The translations under genes were made by a program, and so were the position numbers. A DNA stretch of 28,769 nt from JALCLA01 sp965653565 (lineage in GTDB: Bacteria > Pseudomonadota > Gammaproteobacteria > Xanthomonadales > Xanthomonadaceae), in the NCBI GenBank assembly GCA_965653565.1, contig CBFHAI010000058.1, forward strand, positions 1 through 28,769, read 5' to 3'. Within the stretch, counting starts at the first letter, position 1; every line of letters begins with the position of its first letter. Under the pieces are notes generated by a model. It was not told the DNA's origin. It was given only the letters and a program-made list of their open reading frames with translations, and did no database searches. Shown here piece by piece: positions 22,696 to 28,769 of this stretch.

Positions 22696-22703
22696 GTGAA
22701 CTA
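22683..22703. promoter_or_regulatory. Probable ArsR operator palindrome
   Basis: TAGTTCA (22683-22689), seven bases, then TGAACTA (22697-22703): a perfect 7+7 palindrome of the kind ArsR dimers bind. It covers the -10 box of the plus-strand promoter, so bound repressor should block the dehydrogenase. It is 37 bases upstream of the ArsR start. Confidence 0.75.
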
Positions 22704-22747
22704 TGGGACTTACGCACTTCCGCGCGGTCCTTCCCACAGGAATCGAA

Positions 22748-23494
22748 ATGAGCAAGCTCGAAGGCAAGGTCGCAATCGTCACCGGCGCATCGAAGGGCAT
22801 CGGCGCCGCCATCGCCACCGCACTGGGCGCCGCCGGCGCGTCGGTGGTGGTGAACTACGCATCCAGCAAGGAAGGCGCCGACGCCGTGGTGGCGAAGATC
22901 GCCGCCGCCGGCGGCAAGGCCGTCGCGGTGAAGGGCGACGTCTCGCGCGCCGCCGACGCGCAGGCCATCGTCGATGCGGCCCTCGCCCGCTTCGGCCGGC
23001 TCGATGTGCTGGTCAACAATTCGGGCGTGTATGACTTCGCGCCGCTCGAAGCCATCACCGAGGAAAGCTTCCACAAGCACTTCAACGTCAACGTGCTCGG
23101 CCTGTTGCTCACCACGCAGGCGGCCGCGGCGCATCTGGGCGAAGGCTCGAGCGTGATCAACATCGGCTCGGTGGTCACCCGCATCACGCCGCCGGGCAGC
23201 GCGGTCTACACCGGCACCAAGGGCGCCGTCGATGCGATCACCGGCGTGCTCGCACGCGAGCTGGGCCCGCGCAAGATCCGCGTCAACGCCCTCAACCCGG
23301 GCATGGTCGAAACCGAAGGCACGCACACCGCCGGCTTCGTCGGCTCCGATTTCCAGGATCACACCGTGGCGCAGACACCGCTCGGGCGCATCGGCCAGCC
23401 CGACGACATCGCCTCGATCGCGGTCTTCCTGGCCTCGAACGATTCCTACTGGCTCACCGGCGAGCAGCTGTATGCGGGTGGCGGTTTGCGCTGA
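22748..23494 (+). CDS. SDR-family (short-chain dehydrogenase/reductase) oxidoreductase
   Basis: The 248-residue classical SDR has the NAD(P)-binding TGASKGIG at residues 12-19, the acidic/hydroxyl segment KGDVSRAAD, the VLVNNSG motif (88-93), the catalytic S141 (INIGSVVTR), Y154 and K158 (YTGTK) and N114. The end (PLGRIGQPDDIASIAVFLAS, LTGEQLYAGGGLR) is typical of 3-oxoacyl-ACP reductase or glucose-dehydrogenase-like SDRs. The substrate is not readable from the sequence. CAGGA before ATG 22748 supports this start over the upstream ATG at 22703, which lies inside the operator. It is controlled, by inference, by the divergent ArsR repressor. Confidence 0.92.
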   Translation: MSKLEGKVAIVTGASKGIGAAIATALGAAGASVVVNYASSKEGADAVVAKIAAAGGKAVAVKGDVSRAADAQAIVDAALARFGRLDVLVNNSGVYDFAPLEAITEESFHKHFNVNVLGLLLTTQAAAAHLGEGSSVINIGSVVTRITPPGSAVYTGTKGAVDAITGVLARELGPRKIRVNALNPGMVETEGTHTAGFVGSDFQDHTVAQTPLGRIGQPDDIASIAVFLASNDSYWLTGEQLYAGGGLR

Positions 23495-23576
23495 TCGCCG
23501 AGAAAATCGCCGGAACGCTTTGCGATGGCAGGGCGTTCCGGCGGGATGCGCCAGCCCCCGGCCGTGGAGCGGCCGA

Positions 23577-23862
23577 TCATTCTTCGCGCAGCGCTTCGGT
23601 CGGCGCGATCGCGCAGCAAGGCATCGGCATCGGCCTGGGTCCAGCGATCGAGCACGCGGCCGGTAGCTTTCTTGGCATCGATCGATACCCACCGCTCCGG
23701 CCGTTCGATCGGTGGATTGCGCAGCGCGTAGGCGTTGAACAGCGCAAACAGCATCGCATTGGCGGCAATCGCCGTGCTCAGCACCAGCAAGGCGGTGACG
23801 CTGAAACCTGGATTGCGCCACAGGCCACGCACGGCGTAGCGCAGATCGCACGAGAACGCGTC
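23577..23862 (-). pseudogene. Collapsed MacB/FtsX-type ABC transporter permease remnant
   Basis: From about 23847 leftward the sequence reads DLRYAVRGLWRNPGFSVTAL, then LVLSTAIAANAMLFALFNAY, and then ALRNPPIERPERWV, the N-terminus of MacB/ADOP-type permeases (first membrane helix and start of the periplasmic core). About 60 codons later, in another frame, the sequence ends IAPTEALREE followed by TGA (23577-23579), the usual C-terminal end of the same family. The 300-800 residues that should lie between are missing and the frame has shifted, so an internal deletion is the simplest explanation. It is oriented like the signalling cluster upstream but is not part of it. Confidence 0.75.
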
Positions 23863-23921
23863 AGTGAAGGCCAGCCCGCGTGACTGGCGGCAAAGAGGTC
23901 ATGGTCCCGGCCGACACCCGC

Positions 23922-24359
23922 TCAGCCGGGCGGCGGCTCGTTCAACAGCGTCCAGTAAATTCCCAACTGCGACACCGCATGCGCGAAATCCGCGAACTCC
24001 ACCGGCTTGCGCACATAACTGTTGGCGCCCGACTGGTAACTCTTGAGCATGTCCTCCTCTTCGCTCGACGAGGTCAGGATCACCACCGGGATCAGGCGCG
24101 TGGACTCTTCGCTGCGGATGCGGCGCAGCACATCGATGCCGCTGAGTTTCGGCAGCTTCAGGTCGAGCAGCACCACCGCCGGCGGCACGCTGCGGTCGCG
24201 ATCGCTGTGCACGCCGCCGCCGAACAGAAAATCGACCGCCTCGCCGCCATCGCGGGTGACGATGATCGGATTGGTCACCTTCGCGCGGCGCAGCGCGCGC
24301 AAGGTGAATTCCTCGTCGTCGGCGTTGTCTTCCACCAGCAGTATGGGCTTGTCGCTCAT
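23922..24359 (-). CDS. Single-domain response regulator (CheY/Rcp1-like receiver)
   Basis: The 145-residue protein is a stand-alone receiver with no output domain. Acidic pair D11 in LLVEDNADDEEF, phospho-acceptor D66 in VVLLDLKLPKLSG, the Thr in VVILTSSSEEED and the Lys in YVRKPVEFADF are all present. The lengthened segment between beta-2 and beta-3 (FLFGGGVHSDRDRSVPP) is typical of the Rcp1 type that pairs with phytochrome-like and similar histidine kinases. GGAGAG before the ATG supports the start. It lies 94 bases after the kinase stop on the same strand and is its probable partner. With no output domain it must act through another protein. Confidence 0.92.
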   Translation of the reverse strand: MSDKPILLVEDNADDEEFTLRALRRAKVTNPIIVTRDGGEAVDFLFGGGVHSDRDRSVPPAVVLLDLKLPKLSGIDVLRRIRSEESTRLIPVVILTSSSEEEDMLKSYQSGANSYVRKPVEFADFAHAVSQLGIYWTLLNEPPPG

Positions 24360-24428
24360 CTCGAACTCTCCACGGCATGACCGCTCATCGTGCTGCCGGG
24401 CTCAACCTCGGGCCCGGGTGGAATTGCT

Positions 24429-24476
24429 TTCGTCCCTGCTCCGCATCGCGCATTCATCCCTGTTTCGCATCGCGCA
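24429..24476 (-). repeat. Tandem 24-base duplication spanning the kinase stop codon
   Basis: Copies 24429-24452 and 24453-24476 are adjacent and differ at 3 of 24 positions. On the minus strand the second carries LRDAKQG and the TGA stop of the kinase. The first, in the same frame, would read MRDAEQG followed by an Arg codon (CGA) where the stop is in the other copy. It is a small in-frame duplication. Confidence 0.7.
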
Positions 24477-26001
24477 GCGCCGTCGCTTCGTGCGGGCTGG
24501 CACCGGGCTCGAGCGTGAAATAGAACGCCGCACCCTTGCCGACCTGGGCGTCGGCCCAGATGCGGCCGCCGTGGCGCAGCACGATGCGGTGCACGGTGGC
24601 CAGGCCGATGCCGGTGCCAGTGTATTCGGTGCCGCTGTGCAGGCGCTGAAACGCATGGAACAGCTTGTCGGCGTAGTCCATGTTGAAACCGGCGCCGTTG
24701 TCGCGCACGAAGAAGACCCGGTGTTCGCCATCGCGCAAGGCACCGATCTCGATCCGCGGGTGCTCGGTTTTCGCGCTGAATTTCCAGGCGTTGCCGATCA
24801 GATTCTCGAGCGCGGCGCGCAGCAGCCGCGCATCCGCCGCCGCCACCATGTTGTCCCACACCGAAACGTCGACCTGCCGCTCGGGTTCGCGCAGCCGCAG
24901 ATCGGCCACCACCTGGCGCGCGATCTCGCTGACATCGACCTCGGTGCGCTCGAGCGGCGCACGCGTGACGCGCGACAGGTTCAGCAGATCCTCGATCAGC
25001 TGGCCCATGCGTTGGGTCGAAGAGCGGATGCGCGTGATGTAACGCTGCGCCTCCTCCGGCACGTGCTCGGGGAAATCTTCGACCAGCGCCTGGCTGAAGC
25101 CGTCGATCGCGCGCAGCGGCGCGCGCAGATCGTGCGAGACGGTGTAGGAGAACGCTTCGAGTTCGTTGTTGGCGGCTTCCAGTTGCGCGGTGCGGTCGCG
25201 CACGCGATCTTCCAGCTCGGTGTTCAGCCGCAGCACTTCCTGTTCGGCGCGTGCGCGCTCGCCGATCTGGCGTTCGAGTTCGACGTTGGATATTTCCAGC
25301 TCGCCGGTGCGATGCTGGATTTCCGCCAGCATGCTGTTGAAGGCATCGGCCAGTACGCCGACCTCGTCGTCGCTGAGCTTCTCGGCGCGGCGCGAATAGT
25401 CGGCTTTTTCCACCACTTCGCGCGCGATGTTGGCGATCGCCAGCACCGGTCGCGTCACCACGCGCTGCAGCTGCGCCGACATCGCGTAGGCCACCAGCAT
25501 CGCGATGACGGTCACCGCCAGCGCGATGCCCAGATAGTCGACGATGCGGCTGTAGAGTTCGTAATCGGTGCGCAGATACACCGTGCCGACGATTTCGCCC
25601 GGCGACACGATGCGCTGGAACAGCACCATGTTGCGGCCGTCGATGCGCACGCCGTCGGCTTCCGGCAGGCCCGGGAATTCTTCGGTCTGGTCGCCGCGCC
25701 GGTAGGTGGCGAACAGCGTGCCGCGCGCGGTGTAGATCGCGGCGGCCTGCACCTGCGGGCGCAACCGCAATAGTTCGAGATTTTCTTTGGCGGTGCCGGC
25801 GTCGTCGAAGGCGATGGCGGGCGCGGAGGTCTGGCCGAGCAGTTCGGCCTGCGTGGTGACGTCGGCGATCCAGGTGCGGTGGTAGGCGCGCAGGTCGTAG
25901 GCGATGATCGCCAGCAGCGCCACCAGCAGCGCAGCCAGCGTGATGACGAGCACTATGCCCATCAGCTTGCGTCGCAGCGAGCGGGCGCCGGCGAGCTTCA
26001 T
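24454..26001 (-). CDS. Membrane histidine kinase with CHASE8-like sensor, HAMP, HisKA and HATPase domains
   Basis: The 515-residue kinase has a first membrane helix (residues 15-35), a periplasmic region (about 40-150) of CHASE8 type (AELLGQTSAPAIAFDDAGTA, VQAAAIYTARGTLFATY), a second helix (155-175), a HAMP linker (180-235), a short coiled coil (240-285, IGERARAEQEVLRLNTELED), a HisKA domain with phospho-acceptor H290 (FSYTVSHDLRAPLRAIDGF) and an HATPase domain: N box ENLIGNAWKF (N400, N404), DNGAGF (434-439) and GTGIGLA (462-468). CHASE8 is the sensor domain of the diguanylate cyclase YfiN/TpbB; here its output is a kinase. The start ATG overlaps the YfiR stop (ATGA, 25998-26001), so both are co-translated. 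The receiver gene downstream is the likely phosphate acceptor. Confidence 0.92.
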   Translation of the reverse strand: MKLAGARSLRRKLMGIVLVITLAALLVALLAIIAYDLRAYHRTWIADVTTQAELLGQTSAPAIAFDDAGTAKENLELLRLRPQVQAAAIYTARGTLFATYRRGDQTEEFPGLPEADGVRIDGRNMVLFQRIVSPGEIVGTVYLRTDYELYSRIVDYLGIALAVTVIAMLVAYAMSAQLQRVVTRPVLAIANIAREVVEKADYSRRAEKLSDDEVGVLADAFNSMLAEIQHRTGELEISNVELERQIGERARAEQEVLRLNTELEDRVRDRTAQLEAANNELEAFSYTVSHDLRAPLRAIDGFSQALVEDFPEHVPEEAQRYITRIRSSTQRMGQLIEDLLNLSRVTRAPLERTEVDVSEIARQVVADLRLREPERQVDVSVWDNMVAAADARLLRAALENLIGNAWKFSAKTEHPRIEIGALRDGEHRVFFVRDNGAGFNMDYADKLFHAFQRLHSGTEYTGTGIGLATVHRIVLRHGGRIWADAQVGKGAAFYFTLEPGASPHEATALRDAKQG

Positions 26002-26588
26002 GGCGGCCGCTTTACGCTGCGTGCCACTTCGAGCAGGCGCGAACTGATCTTCAGGCCGCTAGCGCGTGCCGGCGCCAGCGAGGCGTCGAACCGCAGCCGG
26101 CCGTCGGCCAGCACGAAATTGATCATGCTGCGCGCGGCCAGTGCGCTGTCGGTTTCGGTGATGGTCAAGGTCGGCTGGCCTTCGAGTTGGCCGAGCAGTT
26201 CCATCGTCGTGCTGCGGCCGGTGCGGCCGATGTAGACCATGTGCAGGCCAGTGAGCGGCTCGTCGCGACGCAGTTTGCGCACCCGCACCGGCCGGCCCCC
26301 GATGCTGCGGCCGGTGACCACGCGCGCCAGTTCGTCGGCCAGCGCATCGGCTTCGACGACGCCAATCACGAACGAATCGCCGGCCGCTTGCGGCGAACCG
26401 GCGGGCCATTCGACATAGCTGCCGAACTTGAACAGGAAGGCCGCCTTGATGCCGGTTTCGGTGGCCTGCACATCGGATTGCAGCGCCGCCGCCGGCGCCG
26501 CGAACAGCAGGCACGCCGACAGGCACAACGCCTGCATCGCCAGACCAACGGCACGCGTGTAGCGCGAAAAGAAAAAGGCGAGGCTCAC
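25998..26588 (-). CDS. YfiR-family (DUF4154) periplasmic signalling protein
   Basis: GTG 26588 overlaps the stop of the receptor gene (GTGA). The 196-residue product has a signal peptide (MQALCLSACLLFAAPAAALQS, cut near residue 36). The mature part is YfiR/DUF4154: ETGIKAAFLFKFGSYVEWPA, SFVIGVVEADALADELARVV, RPVRVRKLRRDEPLTGLHMV, YIGRT and a closing SMINFVLADGRLRFDAS. In P. aeruginosa, YfiR represses the CHASE8-bearing cyclase YfiN and is held by the outer-membrane lipoprotein YfiB. That YfiR uses two disulfides; this mature protein has no cysteine at all, so it cannot use a redox switch. The gene sits exactly between a TonB receptor and a CHASE8 kinase, so it should link the two in the periplasm. 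Confidence 0.9.
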   Translation of the reverse strand: MSLAFFFSRYTRAVGLAMQALCLSACLLFAAPAAALQSDVQATETGIKAAFLFKFGSYVEWPAGSPQAAGDSFVIGVVEADALADELARVVTGRSIGGRPVRVRKLRRDEPLTGLHMVYIGRTGRSTTMELLGQLEGQPTLTITETDSALAARSMINFVLADGRLRFDASLAPARASGLKISSRLLEVARSVKRPP

Positions 26589-28492
26589 CAGCGCAGCGCC
26601 AGCTTGAGCGTGGCGCTGCGCTCGTACCAGGTCTGCGCCACCAGCGGGCCGGGTTCGAATTCGGCGTGGCCGGAATCGAAGATATCGCGCACCGCCAGCA
26701 GCAAGTCGACGCGCTCGACCGGCTGCCAGGCGAGACTCGCATCGACGCTGGTATAGGCATCGATAGGCGGCACCGGCAGTGCGCCGACGTGGCGCGCGAA
26801 CACGTTGAACTCGAGCGCGGGCGACAGCGCGAAGGTCGAGCGCAGCGAGAACTGCCGTTCGGGATCGTTGCCCAGATCAACCGGGCCGTCCGGATCGTTG
26901 CTGCCCGGTTTGGTGTGGAACTGCTGTTCGAGCAGCAGCGCGCCGGCCGACAGACGCCAGGCATCGTTGGCCTGGAAGTTGGCCCAGGCTTCGAGGCCGT
27001 GCGAGCGGCCCGCGGTGCCGTTCTGCACCTGGAACGAACCGTTCGGCTGCGGCTCGCCGCTGCGCAGATCGTCGTAGCGATGATGGAAGGCCGTGACCGA
27101 ATACGAGAACGCGTGGCTCGGGTTGGCGCGCAATCCCAGTTCCACCACATCGGCCACTTCCGATTCGAAGTTCGGACCGCCGGCGATCAGGAACGGCGGC
27201 TCGGCGGGCAGGAAAAATTCGCGATCGATGCGCGACGGCGCGCGCACGGCCCGCGACAGCGAGCCCCACAGCAATTGCCCGTCGCCCGGCTTCCATGCGG
27301 CGCGCAGGCTGGGCAACAGTTCGGTGCCGGTGTAGACGTTGCGATCGAGTTTCAGCCCGAGCGTGATCGCCAGCGCATCGCGCCACTGGATTTCGTCCTG
27401 CACGAAAAGATTTTCCCAGTGCAGATCCTTGTCGCCGGGAATGAAGGTGGTGAGAAACCCTTTCTCGACCTCGTCGGACGCGTGCCGATAGCCGCCGCCC
27501 CACAGCACGCCGTGACGATCGCGGCGCCAGCCATGCTGGAATTCGAGATCGACGATGTCCATGCGATCGTGGAACAGCACCGGATCGTCGCGCTCGGTGC
27601 GATCGAGATAGCCCTGCATGCGCAGCGTAGAATCGTTCGCCAGCGTCCGCGTCCAGCGTGCCAGCAGATTGGCGCCGGAGATTTCGATCGGCCCCAGCGG
27701 GCGCAATTCGGATTCCGCATCGTAGGCATCGCCTTGCAGCGTCAGGCCGCGCTCGGCGTCACCCCAATCGGCACGCAGGCCGACCTGCCGGCGGGTCCAG
27801 CCGTCGGGCTGGTCGGTGCCGGCGACATCGACCGTGTTGTCGAGCGACAGCTGCCGCGCATAGGCGCGCCAGCTGCCCTCGCCCACGCGTCCGCCATAGC
27901 GCAACGACGCGGCCTCGCCATCGCCGCCGCCGCCGAGCGACAACAGGCCGCCTTGCGTATCGGCGGCCGAGCGCGTGATCACGTTGATCACGCCGTTCAC
28001 CGCATTCGCTCCCCACAGCGTGGCGCCGGGCCCGCTGATCACTTCGATGCGTTCGACGTCTTCCAGCATCACATCCTGCGCATCCCAGAAAACACCGGAA
28101 AACAGCGGCGTGTAGACGGTGCGGCCATCGATCAGCACCAGCAGTTTGTTGCCGAGCGAGTTGTTGAAGCCGCGCGCGCTGATCGCATAGTTGCTGGCGT
28201 TGACGCCGGCCACCAGCAGGTTGGGCGCGAGCCGCAATGCTTCGGGCAGATTCATCGCGCCGGAGCGGCGGATATCGGCGGCGCTGATCACGTAGATCGA
28301 AGCCGGCGCATCGGACAGGCGTTCGGCGCGGCGCGAAACCGAGCTGACCTCGACATTGCTCAGTTGTTCCAGACTCAGATCGAGCAGATCGACCGCCGCC
28401 GTCTCGGCCCGCGCCGTCGACACCGCCGCGGCCGCAACCAGCGAATTCAAGGCCAGCGCCACGCTGCGGCGCCGATCGCTCCGATATCGCAT
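26585..28492 (-). CDS. TonB-dependent outer-membrane receptor
   Basis: GGAGAAG just before ATG 28492 fixes the start; the open frame to 28624 has no support. The 635-residue protein has a signal peptide (SVALALNSLVAAAAVSTARA, cut near residue 29). DLLDLSLEQLSNVEVSSVSR (residues 35-54) is an extension seen in receptors next to YfiR genes; no clear canonical TonB box is visible. The plug is at about 60-175: DAPASIYVISAADIRRSGAM, LRLAPNLLVAGVNASNYAIS, ARGFNNSLGNKLLVLIDGR, then WDAQDVMLEDVERIEVISGP and GATLWGANAVNGVINVITR, all classical. Residues 190-635 are the barrel with alternating strands and a final aromatic residue (LKLALRW). The ligand is unknown. It heads a cluster with a YfiR protein and a kinase whose genes overlap by 4 bases, so it is probably a signal receptor as well as or instead of a transporter. 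Confidence 0.93.
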   Translation of the reverse strand: MRYRSDRRRSVALALNSLVAAAAVSTARAETAAVDLLDLSLEQLSNVEVSSVSRRAERLSDAPASIYVISAADIRRSGAMNLPEALRLAPNLLVAGVNASNYAISARGFNNSLGNKLLVLIDGRTVYTPLFSGVFWDAQDVMLEDVERIEVISGPGATLWGANAVNGVINVITRSAADTQGGLLSLGGGGDGEAASLRYGGRVGEGSWRAYARQLSLDNTVDVAGTDQPDGWTRRQVGLRADWGDAERGLTLQGDAYDAESELRPLGPIEISGANLLARWTRTLANDSTLRMQGYLDRTERDDPVLFHDRMDIVDLEFQHGWRRDRHGVLWGGGYRHASDEVEKGFLTTFIPGDKDLHWENLFVQDEIQWRDALAITLGLKLDRNVYTGTELLPSLRAAWKPGDGQLLWGSLSRAVRAPSRIDREFFLPAEPPFLIAGGPNFESEVADVVELGLRANPSHAFSYSVTAFHHRYDDLRSGEPQPNGSFQVQNGTAGRSHGLEAWANFQANDAWRLSAGALLLEQQFHTKPGSNDPDGPVDLGNDPERQFSLRSTFALSPALEFNVFARHVGALPVPPIDAYTSVDASLAWQPVERVDLLLAVRDIFDSGHAEFEPGPLVAQTWYERSATLKLALRW

Positions 28493-28712
28493 CGACTTCT
28501 CCCCATGGTGATTCCGGGATCCCCTGCGCCCGCAACGTCGATCACCTGTGGCCGCCGCCGGCCATCGCGCCTCCTGTGCTGGAAGATATCCCACCCCCAC
28601 CCCCGAAAACGAGGCCTGCAGCATGCTGCCGGCCGCCCGCGCCCCGCCACAGCGGACACGACAGCCGGCAATTTCCGCACTTCGTTCTACGCCAAATCGG
28701 GCCGGGGCGACA

Positions 28713-28746
28713 GGTGACAGATTCCTAGGCGGAAGGTGCCCGGGCG
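28713..28746 (+). repeat. GGTGACARATTCCTAG repeat, copy 2
   Basis: GGTGACAGATTCCTAG at 28713-28728 is followed by GCGGAAGG and then CGGGCGTTGCG, in the same order as the element at 13580. It lies in the 277-base leader upstream of the receptor gene, near the window end. I see no clear promoter in that leader. Confidence 0.6.
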
Positions 28747-28769
28747 TTGCGGGCTTGGCGCGTCGGGGA

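Noticed and set aside
26666..28717. 683-codon open frame on the plus strand, antisense to the TonB receptor gene
   Set aside because: It mirrors the receptor gene in a high-GC codon-shadow frame, is rich in Arg/Gln/His/Ala without any domain, and lacks a ribosome-binding site.

Overview
The window is dense, high-GC chromosomal DNA from a Gram-negative gammaproteobacterium, most likely of the Xanthomonadales (Lysobacterales). The reasons are a TonB-dependent receptor, lipoproteins with lipoboxes, an AzgA-type permease, GTCATTCCCGCC-type and GGGAATC intergenic repeats, and a secreted S8 protease ending in a GFE tail that I recall from that order. The taxonomic call is inference. I saw no rRNA, tRNA, CRISPR array, integrase, transposase or phage gene.

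Layout. Positions 1-723 hold the 3' part of a collagen-like surface protein. Positions 732-4927 (minus strand) are a row of small housekeeping or hypothetical genes: lipoprotein, YdeI-like protein, NATD1-like acetyltransferase, SRPBCC protein, HD-type hydrolase, DUF4124-like protein and a second lipoprotein. An AzgA-type purine permease follows at 4965-6257. The plus strand then carries a cNMP-binding/DUF1003 membrane protein (6377), an SPFH protein with a C-terminal excisionase-like HTH (7473), a double zinc-ribbon membrane protein (8569), an unrecognised exported protein (9753) and a ChaC-type gamma-glutamylcyclotransferase (11292). On the minus strand come a ComEC-like metallo-beta-lactamase protein (11958-13508) and a ferritin-like/Fer4_19/double-CDGSH iron protein (13829-15820). 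An aldo/keto reductase remnant (about 16061-16300) precedes a giant secreted subtilase (16446-21086), a double PepSY-like protein (21362-21979) and a divergent ArsR/short-chain dehydrogenase pair (22272-23494) with a visible operator and promoter. A collapsed MacB/FtsX permease remnant (23577-23862) is followed by a four-gene signalling cluster, minus strand, 28492 to 23922: TonB receptor, YfiR, CHASE8/HAMP histidine kinase, CheY-like receiver.

Working together. The clearest functional unit is the receptor-YfiR-kinase-receiver cluster. Its first three genes overlap by four bases, and it looks like a trans-envelope pathway related to Yfi(TpbA/B)BNR in which the diguanylate cyclase output is replaced by a histidine kinase. 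The SPFH and zinc-ribbon genes resemble the B. subtilis YdjI/YdjG membrane-stress pair. The ArsR/SDR pair is a simple self-contained regulatory module.

Intergenic DNA is repeat-rich. It contains two copies of an element with long internal inverted repeats (7234-7378 and 13628-13817), two copies of a GGTGACARATTCCTAG element (13580 and 28713), and a nested hairpin that supplies the stop codon of the gene before it (11088-11157).
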